This document shows positions 24,655-38,754 of a stretch of 64,000 nt of DNA, one piece after another; position 1 is the first letter of the stretch; every line of letters begins with the position of its first letter. The position numbers and the translations under genes are program-made. The DNA is from Phylloscopus collybita (taxonomy: Eukaryota; Chordata; Aves; Passeriformes; Phylloscopidae). The stretch lies in NCBI GenBank assembly GCA_027886175.1, contig JAJNNQ010000024.1, positions 33,971,001 to 34,035,000 of the forward strand. Reading direction: 5' to 3'. Below the pieces are notes generated by a model. The model was given only the letters and a program-made list of their open reading frames with translations, made no database searches and had not been told where the DNA came from.

Positions 24655-27600
24655 TTTGGTTTTGAGCACAAACAGAGATAATTAAGGCACTTGCTCTAAC
24701 AGGAAGCTGCATTAGAAAACAGCTTTGCACTTTTGAGGACGCACACTGTGTTTCTTGTTATGCCAATTTATTTTAATTAATCAGAAAAACATTTATTTGA
24801 GGTATTAGCCATGCTGGTGCTTAGCCTGTCATTCTGCCTCCCCTCTAAATACCCAGAATGGCAATTCCAAGGAAGAGCACATCTGGTGCAAGGAGAAATC
24901 TCTCCTTCTGGCACATCACTGAAAAGGAGCAGTATAAATTCAATGGGCCAAATCTTTGCCCTTCCACTCACCTGGAGTAAAGCTGAGCTGTGCTGGAGTT
25001 CACCACCACACAGAAATATGATTTAACCCTTAGTGGGGCATGAAGTGCTGCTCATGGCATTGCAGGAGCCAGTTCATGCTTGCCAGGGCGGCAGTGTGAC
25101 AAACCACACCACCTCCCAACAGGCAACCTGTGAATCAGATTTAACCTTGGAGTGTCACACATGGTGAGAGCAGGCCCAAAGTCCCTCTGGGAGACAGAAG
25201 GAAAGCTGACAGTGTGGCAAGGCTGGAAGGACCAGACAACTTGGACTGCACCCAGGAGATACTCCTGGAATACAAAGGGCAGATGAGATCTTCCAGGACC
25301 AAAAAGGAACCAGAGGATGACTCAGTCTCCTTTCATGCTTCTCTACCACACCTCTCATTTCTGAACCATCACTGAGTTTCAGCACATCTGCATCAGAAGA
25401 CATTTCTCTCCAACAAACGAAAAATACCACGTTCCATGTTCCTCTTTGCATTCTTCATTCAAATAATGGGAACAACTGACCTGTCTTCACCAGCTCTTGT
25501 CCCCTACCTTGTCTACCCAACCCAAAAGCATCGGGTAAACTCTCAAAAAAGAGGCAGACCCCCAAAACACGTGACAGACGTGACCTCTTAAAAATTTCTG
25601 AAGTTCAAAAAGGTAATTAATTTTGATAATATTTAAATCATTTTCATTATTAAAATCATTATTAGTTCTATTTTAATAGCATGTTTTGGATTTTTTCCTT
25701 TTTTTGCTTGTTTCTATGTACCTGACCCATATACAAACGTTTAAAATAAAATAAAGAGCACTAGAAACTTTATTTTACTCTTCTTTTAGTTGGATTGAAG
25801 TTAATGGATAATTGGAAAGTTCATGGGGCTTGCATAACAAAATAAACACCAAACATTTCTAGAGGCAGCAAAAACAAATGCTTGGATTTACCCTGACATA
25901 TGCAGAAAAAAAAAGTGCTACAATATCACCAGTAATATCTCCGAACTGGTACTGTTTGTCTTACCAGAAGCACGAGAGGCTGGTGGGAAAAGAAGCAGCT
26001 TTGACAGTTGCATGGCAACAAGAAAAAGACAAGGGGGATGCTCCCTGAGGATGAGTGTGGCACAAACAGGGAGCAGACAGTAACTTGGCTCCAGCTGAGC
26101 TTGCTGGGTGCTCCCAGCCTGACCTTGGACCAGCAACAATCCAGCAGGCAGTGATTTCCACTGCACAACTCCGCCAGCTCTCTGCCAGTGCCTCCCGTGT
26201 GCAATGGGGCCGGCTCTTAGCATCCAAATGGTATGAAAGCTCTCAGGATAAATAAACCAGAAGACCAACTGAAACGGTGTGTGTGAAATGGCAGCAGCGA
26301 GCAAGCCCTCCAGCCCAGGCAGTTTCAGCACTCAAGTGGTTCTGCAATACAGCATTTTGGGAGCTGCTGTACTCTACAGACTGAGACCAAGAAGGGAAAC
26401 ATCCCAAACTCACGGTCTGTGACAGCCCACAGCATCATCTGGAGGAAAGCCAGCCTTTCCATGAGGCACTTATTAATGAGACCTGAAAATAAACTGAGCT
26501 TGCATTATTTTGCTTACCTTAAACTCCTGCGAAAGTGATTGAGATTGAGCCCTAAGTCCCATTTGACTGCTGATGTATTCGGAGAAGCATTCTCCTGTTA
26601 ACAAGGGAAAACCATCCCTTGTAACCTCCATAACTACCATATGCTGCTGTGACAGTGCCTACACAGTGTCAGAGTGTAGTGCCTTTTATACATTATAACC
26701 ACCACCATTAAGAGCAATTTATCATATAATAAAAATTACCATATTTTAGCAGAAGGAGGAAAAAAAATTGTATGTTAAAACTAATGAAGAGTCTTTTTTT
26801 TAATTACAAACCAGTAAAGACCAAGCAAGTACAGAAGTGTAACCAAGGAGAAAAATTTGCCCCTAACCTTTCATCCTCTTTCACAATATTTTTTTTTCTC
26901 TTCAATTTTTAACCTTCTCTGTCACCACCAGCACTAAAAGCTGCGCTTTTTTCCCCCTTTTGCTGGAAGAACAAACAAACAGTTGCCATTTCAGTCAAAG
27001 CAATGTTATTCTTTGGCTGGCTGGCACTGGTTTCAGCTCACAGGGCGGTCAGTTCCTCTGGCTCCCATCCAGCAAGCTGAATAAACCAGTCTGGCAGTAA
27101 GCACAACTCTGTTTGGGCTCAGAAATCAGTGCTTCAGACCTGTTTCCAACCTGAGCGCTTCCAATTTACAGCACTCCAACACCGCAGGAAGTATACCAAG
27201 CCAATCTGAAACTCAAATATATTTGAAACAAAGCTTTCTTCCATGCCTTTAGGTCTTTTTCTACACTCTTCTTCCTTTTCTCTTTAATGTTTGCAGGTTG
27301 GAATTTAGTGCTCTTTTTTCTGCCAGAAGTTTGGCCTTTGCAACAAATAACTTCATCCAAGTGTGCCATTTCCTCCAAAATGCACAGCAGTGGCAGAAAT
27401 CACAGACAGATCATTATCATCTTTTCTCTGTTTCTTGCTTCCCTCCTTTTGTATGGAGCACTGTGAGAATCAAGAAGAACTTTTCTGAAATTACAAAACT
27501 CATTTTTTATAGACATGCAGTCTCCCAGTTCAAGACTTTTGACTCTTAGAGCACAAAACAAAAAACACAAGAAAACTTGTAATACAAGAGAAACTGTGGC

Positions 27601-30600
27601 TCAGCAAGTGCAAAGGCAAGCTGGAAGGATTATAAACGCAGGACTAGGCACTCTAGACTCCCCTTATGGTCTGCTCTCTGGCAGAACAACACCAACAGCA
27701 GAATTCCACTTCACTGGGGTAAGGGACAGTGCTTATGAGAAGGGCAGGAGATGTGAATGCAAAGGTTGAGAAACAGTATTGAGTGCTGTGTTTCAGTGCT
27801 CAGGTTATTATTTTCTCTCTCCTCCTCTCATTTTTCACACCATTAAAATTCCACCTCAGACACCAGACTCAAAGTGAACAAACAAACATGCATTGTTCTC
27901 TACACAAACCCACCACGCTCACACGGCTGCTGTCGAAGCTGCAGTGACACTTGAGCTGAGGAGCACAAACCACTCGGGCAGCTCATAAGGGGAATGCCAG
28001 AGTGACAGATAAAGTACCACACTAATCCACACGCTGCATTTCTGCTGCACAGGTGTGTTCAGGGATTATCCTTCTGCCACACAAGTCACTTATGCCAGTC
28101 TCTAAAGAGCCTTTCTCTTTCCTCCTGTTTCTTGGTTTATATAAGGTAAGTTCTCCGTGGCTACTGGGCCAAACTCCTACCAGGGAAATTATTTTGTAAA
28201 ACTTCAAACATTATCATTACCTCTTGTACACAATAACTTATCAATCACTGTAGCATGCTACAAGGCTACATCCTACTCTCAGCATCTCAGCAGACAGAAG
28301 TTACCCACATTCTTTGAAAGAATCTTAAATACTATTTCTTTGCCCTGCAAAGAACAATTTGGGAAGGAAAAAAAGTTTCAAGATCACTTCTAAATTCTGC
28401 ACATAAATATAATGCTAAGCAAAGATGGAGACAAGTAGTGAAAAAAATTCAAGAACCCTGAGACATGTTTGAAGTCCTCAGATAAAAGTTAACACATACA
28501 AATTCCCATTTAGAAGCAAAAGTAATTTGAAGAAGTTCTGCTTAATGGATGGCACAGCAAATATGGGTTCTGGTTTCCAACAAAAAGTGACATTAAAATA
28601 TTTAGGCATTCTCTTGAGGACTATGTAGCATTTCATCATTTAAAGGGTTTTAGTCAGCTTTCCATGTGACAACAAACTTGGCGGGAACTGACACTGATAT
28701 AAACTGCACAAGAGTTTTTACAGAGAAGAAATGAAAGACAAAGCAAACTGTTTTTAACTGAAGCTACCTCAATATTCAGCAGAAGCTGAAATTTCTCTGT
28801 TCTGAATTCATGTGACAAAACACTGGGATGTAATTTTCAACAGGTAAGTAAACTGCCTTTATAAATTCCCTCACGATGTTTAAAAATCCTTTTGCTCTCA
28901 TTCCAATTGTGTTAGGTGTGTCTGTGTAGCTTTGGGCAGAAAACAGGGTGTACTGGTTTTTAAAGAAATGGGAGAGTAAGGGGATGTGAATCCTGCTGTG
29001 GTGGTACCACAGAATGTCTGGGTGACCTCGGGCTAGTCAGTTGTGACCTCAGTAAAATGGAGATAATCAGACTTATCTGATTCAAGGCGGTACCAGGAGA
29101 CCTACTGTTTCCTAATTGTTTAGAGATGTACATGGGAAAACCACAATATATAGCTACATGGGTTAGGTTTCTGCAAATATCTACTGGTGACACAATAGAT
29201 TTTACCCATCTGTGTAAAAGTGTCAAGTACTGCTATTATTTTGACCTCATTGATAAAGAAAGGATGGGTGGTCTGGTAGATTGAAGCACATTTTGGCTGG
29301 AAGCTATTACCCTTTGAGACGACCTCTTGTTTCAAGTTTCATTGGTGTATCAGAAAAGTTACAGGCAGCAACAGTAAGGGTTTCTGTAATTCATGCTACA
29401 AAAACACTCTAATCTCTTTTATCTCCTCTGACATGCTACTCCTCTGTACTAGTCCTAGTGATATTTTTTCTAATCAAGCATACATTAATGGCAGGAAGCA
29501 ATGTCACTTCTGTCTGGTTTTACCTGACCTGTCTTTGGGTACTCACTGCATGTGTGAAGCTATACCAAGCTCAATTGTCTCTCACTATTAAAGAGGTGTA
29601 GAAAAACTGACTGCAATGCTAAGAAGGGCATAAAAAACAATGATACTTTAGGAGGAAGGCTGATTTTAAAACAAGATACCTAAATTGAGGTAAATTGTAG
29701 ATCCTTCTGATAGTTTCATGTAGCCAGTCAGTTTTAGGGAGAGAAGATGTTTAAGGTGATTTGGGCAGAATTTATGTAAACTGAGTAGCAAGGAAAAGAG
29801 ATGATTTACATTAAAACATAGCACAAGCAACGAACAAGTAGCAATAGTTTTACTGCTGAAATGTGACTCTGGAGAATTTTTACAAAATCTCCACACTTGG
29901 CCAGGCAGGGTAAGGCAAGAAAGGAGCCAGTGTGAAAGTATTAGTTTTAACCCGGAGTAATCCATGTTGATTTCTCCTTCAGCAGAATAATTTTACACCA
30001 GAAATATCCATACAGAATGCAAATATTTTGCACCTCTGTCTGAAGTGCTCATTTACCACCAAGTGCCCTTGTTTTACTCAGTGTGTTTGCAAGGATGAAC
30101 CACTCTATCATTCGTATCAGCAATGCAACTCCCACCCACATGTGCTTCAACCTCAGACTTGACTAATGCATGAATCTTTATGCTGTGCTCCTTATGAAAT
30201 GCTGTGTCCTATCACGTTGCCACGATGCTGCCGCTAGATTTATGGCTCTAACTAAATCATCCGATCATACCACTTCTGTGCTGTGCTTCTTCCATTACCA
30301 CCTAATGTATCAAAAGCATCGATTTTACACTTGCCAGCTTTCCTGCCGGAGCACTCCAAGGTCCTGCAGCACTTTATTACACCCCATGCCCACTCCCAGA
30401 GCTGTCATGCTAATGAGCCATGTGCTGCTACTTTAATTTTTCTGAAGCAGGTCACAAAGCTCAATTCTCCCCTCATGTGGGAGAACCTAGAGTCCAATTC
30501 CTGAGCCGTCATGGCTGGCTGACTTTGAATAGTGCATGTGATGACACAGGCTCTCATCTTACTGGCCTGGCCATGAAAACATCCCTTCCCTCCCAAATGC

Positions 30601-30906
30601 TAAAAGAAATATAGCCACTTACGGTTTCAGAATGCTTTTTCCTATTTGCAGCATACTGTACTTACCAAACACCTAATATCCTGAGGTGTCCAAAATGCTG
30701 AAATTATAACCTGCTTAACCTCAGCAATTCTGAGAGTTAAATTTTCATCTCTACAATAAGGGTCTTATTTAGACTGAAAGAAAATGAAAGACAGCATGAT
30801 TAAGAGACTAAATTGGCAGGACATCTAGAAATACCCTGAAAACCTAGAGAAATTTAGCACAACAGAGAAAGGCTCAGATCCCCCAGAAAGGACCAATATA
30901 TTTTAT
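24655..30906. other. Non-coding stretch, one old repeat, no gene recognised
   Basis: Apart from the old repeat at 24941-25010 the sequence shows no family I recognise. Three overlapping minus-strand frames at 25918-26331 (up to 137 codons) coincide with a locally GC-richer patch. They have no known domain and no clear exon boundaries. Confidence 0.45.
24941..25010. repeat. Ancient interspersed repeat, probable third copy
   Basis: CAATGGGCCAAATCTTTGCC, CACTCACCTGGAGTAAAGC and CTGGAGTTCACC resemble the GGGCCAGATTCTG and GGAGTAACTCC blocks of the repeat also suspected at 10225-10322 and 13803-13905. The copy is short and diverged. Confidence 0.35.
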
Positions 30907-30959
30907 GACCTGCAGGTATGAATCCCTTCCAACTCTGGGTATTTTATGATTTCTATGAC
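30907..30959 (+). mobile_element. CR1 LINE, 3' tail remnant
   Basis: GACCTGCAGG, ATCCCTTCCAACTCTGGG and ATTTTATGATTTCTATGA match the last 50 or so bases of CR1. The piece is very short, so chance similarity is not excluded, although the order and spacing of the blocks are right. Confidence 0.5.
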
Positions 30960-31394
30960 TTTACTGCCTTGCTAGGACATCAGTTAGGAAAGGTAAGAAA
31001 GACAGGAGGTTAGAGTAGCAACTTATAGGTTACCTTGAAAGACATTTGCAACACACATGCTACATTTTGTAGGTTTAATTTCTGAGTACTGTTGATGTCC
31101 TAAGACCTGAAAGAACAGGAACAACTAGGAGGTAATTAAGGAGGGCCAGTCCAGCCTTCTTATTTTGACCACTCCTACTAATAAGGCTACTTGTTGTTTG
31201 AGACCCTTGATGAGCAAAAGGGGCAGATTTGGGTCTCAGTAGCTTTGCTTGTTTTAGAATTTTAAACAGCATGTGAGCTGGGGAGAAATGCATCAACCAT
31301 CATTCTGTTAGCAATTGTTTTCCACGTGCATTTGTGCTTTAGTGGTAGAAAGTAGTAGATAAAGATATGAGGTCTCTGCCATTTGGCAGAGATT

Positions 31395-31545
31395 TTCTGG
31401 CATTGCCATTGCTGGAAGTGTTCAGAAGGTACCTGGATGTGGTACCTGGGGACATGGTTAGTGGAGAACATGATGGTGCTTGGTTAATGGTTGGACCCAG
31501 TGACCTTACAGTCTTTTCCAGTCCTAATGATTCTCTGATACTATG
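31395..31545 (+). mobile_element. CR1 LINE, 3' end fragment
   Basis: Blocks GCTGGAAGTGTTCAGAAGG, ACCTGGATGTGG, GGGGACATGGTTAGTGG, ATGGTTGGACCCAGTGACCT and GTCTTTTCCAGTCCTAATGA are followed by TTCTCTGATACTATGA. They reproduce in order the chicken-type CR1 3' end (GTTGGACTTGATGATCTTAA-like block). The left edge is approximate. It is 5'-truncated and inserted in plus orientation 440 bases from the smaller tail at 30907. Confidence 0.85.
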
Positions 31546-32161
31546 AAGTAACATCGAGTCACATGGCCCATGTGTAACACGGGACTCTCTTTTGGCTCAC
31601 CACTGGTGTCTTTAGTGAATGGCTGCATATTTTCATGCTATTTTGACATGTCAGTATTAGCTGACCTCTTGTAAACAGAAGTACCATACACTACATCTGA
31701 ATTTTATCACCTTCTGTTATACAATATTACATTTTATCTTTTTGCTACACTTTCTCTGCTTTATATGGAAAAGGCTTAAACTACTAGGCTGCCATTAACA
31801 GACTTAGTTATGACATGCAAAGAGAAAAAACATCTATGAAATTTGTCCTGTTAAAAGTGAGGGTAGACTGTGAAGATGTGTTACAAAAAGACTGCCTAAA
31901 CTTTACAGCATCACCATCCCTTACCTCCAGAGACAGAGCATGTGTTAGAATCCAGCAGTAAAGCCTGGAGACACTGTGGATTTATCAGCTGAACGGAGAG
32001 GGGATACAACAGTGTTTTTCATTCTTAATCTGAAATCAAGAATATGAAAACCTCCAAAACTTCTAAGGAGCAGATAATGGTGATCATCCCTCATTTTATT
32101 TATGTAAGAGTCAAGCACCAGCATTTAGGTCACTTGGCCAAGGTCACCAACTGTCACCAGT

Positions 32162-32181
32162 CACCAGTTTTTTGACTGGTG
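32162..32181. repeat. Short hairpin beside GTCACCA direct repeats
   Basis: CACCAGT (32162-32168) and ACTGGTG (32175-32181) form a 7-bp stem with a T-rich 6-base loop. Just upstream GTCACCA occurs three times within 25 bases. Probably a chance local duplication. Confidence 0.6.
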
Positions 32182-35100
32182 TTGACTCTAGATTTTCAAG
32201 CACTACTTACTACAAAATATAGACCTTGCAGGCATAGATTTTGAGCTAACGCCAATCATGCTTTTAAAGCACTATGCCAGCTATTCCATCTCTTTTGGGG
32301 ATTTTTTTCTCAATTCATAAGGCAGGATTTAAAACAAACAAAACTTTTAACCCTTCAAAATCTGGTGTTTTCCAAACTGCCATCAAAATGAATTTTTATG
32401 TCGGGTGTCTACACTGGGGCTTGTAGTTCTCAAAAGTTTAACCCAATTGACTCCTAAAAAACTGTGACAGTCTTTCACATAAAGCTCTTCATATCAAAGG
32501 TTTCTTCTGTGCCATGACTGCCCGTCACATCAGCTTTACTACCAAGCATGGGCACTATGGGCTTAGTCCTGCTGTTAAGACACGTAGTTAAAGACTGCCC
32601 TCCCTTGAACAAATACCCTACTGCTTTGCACCCAGGTGTATGTGGAAAGCAACTTCAAAGGATACACCATGGCTCATACACCCACAGCAAGAATCTGCAC
32701 GATCCTCTCATGTATCATTTCAGGTATCATTTTTTAGAAAAATCATGCTGGATACACAGAAAACACTTTTCCCTCTGAATTACTGCCTCAAATCTTTTTT
32801 AACCTGATCCTTTCCCTTCTACTGAGAGCCTCAAAAGCTTCCACCCAAAATACCTAAAGCTATCACTGCTTTAGCTGAAGAATTTGTTGGGGTCAACAAA
32901 TTGTTGGTTTGAAAGCTGTGGTTGAGATTAATAGTGTGCTACAATAAACACAGTGAATAATGCAAAGCACAGAAACGATGGAGGAGGAAGTGGGGGGATA
33001 CATCTTCTGAGGCTATGCAGTTATTGGATGTTTAGATTGAAAGAACACACAGGTCAGAGTGAGACTTCTGGCATCTTCTCCCATACAAATTAATCACTGG
33101 TTCACAGTGACCAGCAAATTTCAGCTTATAAATAAAGTTCAAAGCCCCCAGGTTCCCATTTAAAAATGGAGACATATGGCTTGCAAACAGCTAATGGAAC
33201 AAGCCTCCCCAAAGTTTGAGCTCATTCCCAACTGAGAGATCCATTTCACGGTAATAACACAACGCAGCCATGAGTACATGAGCTTCAGACTTCCTTCCTG
33301 TATTTTATAATACTCTGCACTTCCACAGCAGCTTTTATCTGGAGAGTAGAAAAAGTTCTGATGAACATCAGTTATGACTTTTCAAAGTGTAGATGGCACT
33401 GTGGGAACTGAGAACATACACAGACCTTCAGCCATACAGGCTTCATCTCAGAGATGATACATACCCAGAAACAAAAAGTCCAATGTTGTGCACGCAAAAA
33501 TCTGAAAAGATTTAGAAAAAAGATTAGTTTACTCTCTGAAACCTGATGTCTGCAAGCTTGGAGCCACAGGTCGCTACTTGTCTGTGTGTTCACCATAGTG
33601 TAAACCATGTCTAGCTCCAGTTATATCATACAGATAAGGAAACAGTTTGGAAGGATAACGAATCCTAGGGTTTGCTGTATCTCTCATTTGCAACAGAAAA
33701 AACTGAGGGTTTGGATCAGAGAAGCCTGTGGCAGAAATCAGAAGGCTGAATTCCTAGTACTCACTCCAGTGTCTGGACAACTCTGCCTTCAATGCTTTGC
33801 TCTTCTAAAGCTGCCCTGAAAGCATTTTTTCCACACAGAATCTACTGCTTTGGGGGCTTTGTTTCATGTTAGTCACAAATCTCTCAGTATATCCTGAGGT
33901 AGACCAAAACACTAGTCCTGCAGTGAAAAAGCATCTAATGGGCCATAAATTAATGTTTCATTTCCTTTAATAGTGTAATGAATAATTCCTTCTTCAGAGC
34001 AAGATTTTGTTGTACATTTGATAGTTACACTATAAAGAAAGAAACAGAGTTTTTTAACGTCAAAAAGGATCAAAGCCAGAAGGCTGCTATTTTTGTTTGT
34101 GGTCTTGTAGCTTGACTCTTCAAACAGTTTTTTCTCCCCGATTCGTAAAAAGGTAAAAAAAATCCGTCTCAGATGAGACCTTGCACAGCTTGTCAAGTTT
34201 CAACCCACAGTGAATTTTTTTTGCAGATATAAACCCTTGAAAGTAGGGGTTTCTAATGGAAATGCTGACATAACCTTAACTATACCAATGCTGCCGTAAT
34301 GCTCAGGTTACCAGGAATATTTCTGCTGCCAACTCTGTTTAACAAGTCTGAATGCATATAATTTGTTCCAGTTGTCTTTCCTTGGAGTGGGGCTCCTTTG
34401 TGCACACTTTCCAATGTGGCTTGCATTAAAAGAAAGAAAAAACCCCCTCCTACTCCTATGTAAATTCATATACACACTGATATGGCTTTATCACAGCTAA
34501 AAAGCTATAAATCTGCTTTAACTGATTCAGTGTGTTCCCTGGCCTGGAAAGGTGACTTGTTTCATTGCTGCCCTTCACTGAAAGTGACAATCATAACCTC
34601 GCTTTATTCTTTCTGAGATATTGATTCCTTGCAAAAAAACCTCCCAAAAGCCATGCCTCTCTGCATATTCATATTATCCTCTCTTGACCAATCGTCTCTC
34701 TGTTAGAGCCAAAAAGATTTGAGCTGGGTCAGGATTTGACCCTGGCTATGCTAGGAATCTAATCCAAACGCCTCCCACCAATACCAGTGATAAGAATCTA
34801 GTCCTATAGCAAATGATTTGCTTCTCACCTTTGGCTCATCCTGAAGCCAAACAACTGCCAGGTTAAACAAATATTTTCAGGATGCAAAGTGAATTCATGA
34901 GGCAAGAGCTTAAGGGACAGCAAGGTAAGTGGGCACTTCTAGAGCCTCGTGTCCTCTAAAAGATCTGCAGCTCACACACTGACATCTCTCTGATCTTTCC
35001 TCCTAGAAGGAAGCGCGAAACAAGAGGAACAAAAACTCAACAGGACGGCTCCACTGATCAGTGAATAAGAACAGGAATAATTCATGATCTGATCCTTCTC

Positions 35101-36408
35101 ACAGCTGCCAGTTGATAGCTTCTTACTTGATCTTCAGGGTCTAAGAGGCGATGGCGGATGCTTGGAAACTCAAAACCTGAAGCTTGTCATCTTTACATCA
35201 GAGAGAAATTCAGAGGAATGATGTGAGGACAAATTTTCAAATACATCAGTTAATTTTTGGAAGGTTTCAGTGAATTTGAGTGGACGTCTGTGAAACTGTG
35301 AAAATCAAGCCAAAATGGTCATCTTCACACTAACCTCTCAGGCTTCTGGAGACCCATAGTCAGACACAGCTCTAGCCACAATGAGTGGAAAAAGAGAGAT
35401 CTCCTCAGGATGAATCAAACCCTGGTGGCTTGAAATGTCTCTATCTAAATTAAAAGCTTATGGTTAATAAGTTTCTTGTTTAGTTTCTGACTAAAATTAA
35501 AAGAGAGGAATGAAGGTTACAGTTTCTCAGGCTGAATTCTGAGCACGTTCCCAAATTAGAGGATGAATTAATTGAAAAATTATGTAAAACTGACTTTCAA
35601 AATGTTTTTTTTCGAAGCACCTCACGTAATCATCACTATTGTTTCTAAATATTCTTTTACTAAAGAATATTTTTTAAAGTATTGCTAAACTAAATATATT
35701 TTAAACCTTTCCTCTCCTTAGGATGTTTTTTTACTAAATTTCTTTAGTGTTGAGGAGGGGGAAGAGAGTGATGATGTTAAAAATGTTTTAATAGGAAAGG
35801 CAGCAACAAAGAATATTTAAAACTTTTTAAAAGACACTTGGAAATTGATTGGCTGTATCTTCCAATTCCTGTTTCCCTTCTGTAATTATGAATTACCATT
35901 ATGAGTAACACTGACTGCTAATGGACTCTGCAAATCTCTGATAAAGGATGCAGAGATTAATTGCTCTTCTTACTTAACACTCTTGCATAAGTAGTAAAAA
36001 AGATGCAATAGAAAGCACTGTGCAAGGACAAAACACAGCAAGAGAATAGATCCTCTGTTCACAAGCTCTTTGGAAAGAAAAATGAAAGCCTTCCATAAAA
36101 GAAAACTGAATTTAATTGGAATTTATTGTTAGTTTTTAGATGAGAAAAATATCAATTATTCAGATTACATTATCAAAGGTTCTTTTGCTCTCCTCAGTCA
36201 GATTCCTGAAAATTCTCCACTTCTAAGATGCCTCACATGATGCTATTCCTTCTTCAAAATCCTTGAATATTCAGAGTCTTTTGGCCTCCCTGCTGCAGTT
36301 TGATCTCTCTGTACTTTCTGTCCTGGTGCTGTAAACACCTAACCCTGTGCTTGAGCAGGACTCCTACAGGATAACTGCTGTGTCTGAATTTGGACCCAAA
36401 GATCAGAG

Positions 36409-36538
36409 GAGCGCTGCCTGATGCAAAGCAGGCTGATGCTGCATTCAGCCTTTCAGCTGGCCACACCGGGCTGCTGGATGAGTCTGAGAACAGCCGTCGC
36501 TGTGTGGCAGACTCTGCAGCACCGACCACATCACGGAT
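36409..36538. other. Local CpG-enriched patch
   Basis: Six CpGs occur in about 130 bases in otherwise CpG-poor DNA. A 102-codon minus-strand frame (36254-36562) crosses it but resembles nothing I know. On the plus strand an AATAAA lies at its right edge. It could be a small regulatory element, an unrecognised exon, or neither. Confidence 0.3.
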
Positions 36539-38754
36539 ACAAAAGAAATAAACACTGAGCACTCACAGACAGATTAAAAACTTTCAGCAGAAAGTGCCCT
36601 GTGTTTCAAGAAGATTACTCCCCTCTAGATCCTGAGGAAATCCAGCCATAGTAGCAGCAGTGGCAGACGACCTGGTCAGTTACTCACTGTAAATTGCCAG
36701 AAATGCACCATTTATATAAAATGGAACTATTTGACTAAAAACTAGATAAGGCTATGGAGTCCCCAGCAGCCTTTTTATGGAGGATTTATCTTCCTAAATT
36801 CGAATCAAATCACTAAATATAAAAGTGGAAAGTTCTTACTGAAGAAAAGGAAAGGGAATAAATTACAAACTGTAATTGTAGTTAACAGCTCAAGGCTGCT
36901 TTTAAAAGACTAAAAAACCCCCAAACTTAGAATAGGTTACAAATCAGGAGGCCCAGATTTAGTCAGAAAAGAAAATGACAATCTTAGGGGGACTTACTGC
37001 TTCAAATTGTCCAGCACTTCCAACAAGAAAAAGTGACAAAAGCAATACAAGAACCTTCATTAACTCCATGACCACAGATTTTGTTGGTCAAGCAGCTCAT
37101 TCATGCAGATCCCACTATGCAGAAGAAGCATGGTGTGGCTGATGGGGGCAAACTGATGTGGTGTATTTTCCACCAAAATCACAGATTATCGAGAAATCAC
37201 ACTCATCTCTCAAGATCTAACCTTAGAATATTTATGTATGTACTCAACATGGATTTCCCTCCTTCTCCTCTGTCAGTGTAACCTGTGCCGAGGTAAGGGC
37301 TGCACCATCCAAGCTTTACATAATTTTTAACCCTCCTCTTGGAATTCAAAGTGTAAAAATACTGAGAATTATGCCTGCCTTCTCCCTTCTCCTCTCTCTC
37401 CAGCAGCAACGTCTCTTTGGGTGACTGGCATCATGACCCTCCACTGCTGCTTCTTCTGTGAAGAACGCCCTTAGTGGTAGAAAAGGTGCAAAACTGGTGA
37501 AGCTTTGAAGTGGTGAGCAACAAGTTTTTGTAAAAGGGATGTATTTGAGGGAGAAATCAAAGAAACTGGGGTACGTATACTCAGAGATGGGTGATAAGAC
37601 TCCCAAATGTATTAGATCCTTCCCAGAGAGACTTTGGTAGATGTTACCTCCAGTGCCACCAAAGTAAAGTCATTTCTAGGACCAGAGAGTCAGTTTTAGA
37701 TATTTTTCTAATCTTCTGGTATTGCTTTACTTCTGTTAGAATTAAATAAAATCTATGCTCCGGTCTCAAAAACTATGGTAGTAATTGAGAATACTAAAAT
37801 GCCCCAAACCAGAGGTGATTTGGGATTTTGTGGCTCCCATGATGCAGAGGCTGTTTCAAGTGACTACATCCAGCCTTCCTTGTCTGCCTGATACAATCAG
37901 CTTAGAGAAAGACGCCAGACCCCACCAAACGACAAAAGCACACTTCTCATGGAATGCCTGCTCACTGATGGAGGAGCTGGAAGAAGTCACACATTTCAGC
38001 TTTGACTATGAGGCAACACAGCCAATGTTCTCCAAGGAATTTGGATGTCAGCTTTCCACAGATTTCATATATCATTCCAAATCTGTTCTTTGTCACTCTG
38101 TACAACAGCCATTTCCCTACCTCAGACCTACTGTCCTGGGCAGAGATGTACCTGCTAATATCCCCAGTGCCACAGCTGTGGATGCTGAAGGGACGTGGGC
38201 AGCAATGGTCATGCTGACATGCTCCTCCTGAACACCATTCCCTAAAGGCACTTGATTTATTTAATGTATTTTTTATGTCATTTACTGGTTCAAATGTAAG
38301 AAAGCTGCCACTTATGAGCTAATCACCCACATCTACAGTCCTCCTTGACTAATGCTCAACCTTTCTCAGCTGGCCAATATCCTCCCTACAGCCCCACTTG
38401 CTCATGCTTCTTCTCCCGTACCCTTATCAGGGACTTCATGTTCTGATCCAGCACAGCAGTTTTTAAGTTTCTTCATACAACCAGACTAAAAATTGGATGC
38501 CTTCAGACAGTTCTGGCTTCTCCTGAGTCCTATACATATATACCTACACACCAGTACACAAAAGAAACCTGAAAAACTAATTAGTGTTTCTTACTGTCTA
38601 CCAAGATACCACAGGTCAGCTGACTTTTCAAATAGTGCTGAAATCCTAAAATCAGGAAATTTTAAGGTTTCTGAATGGAAACATCCTGTGATGTTTCAGA
38701 AAGACAGTGCTGTTTAGTTTAGTCTGCAGAAGGGAAGGTGTGTGACCTTTTGAT

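Larger units (their letters stand above)
31546..38754. other. Non-coding stretch, no gene recognised
   Basis: The notable items are a small hairpin at 32162-32181, a CpG-enriched patch at 36409-36538 and the open frame at 37785-38231 (reported as a finding). No repeat family was recognised. Confidence 0.45.

Noticed and set aside
25918..26331. Minus-strand frames up to 137 codons in a GC-richer patch
   Set aside because: Three frames are open at once, which fits composition rather than selection. No known domain or splice context.
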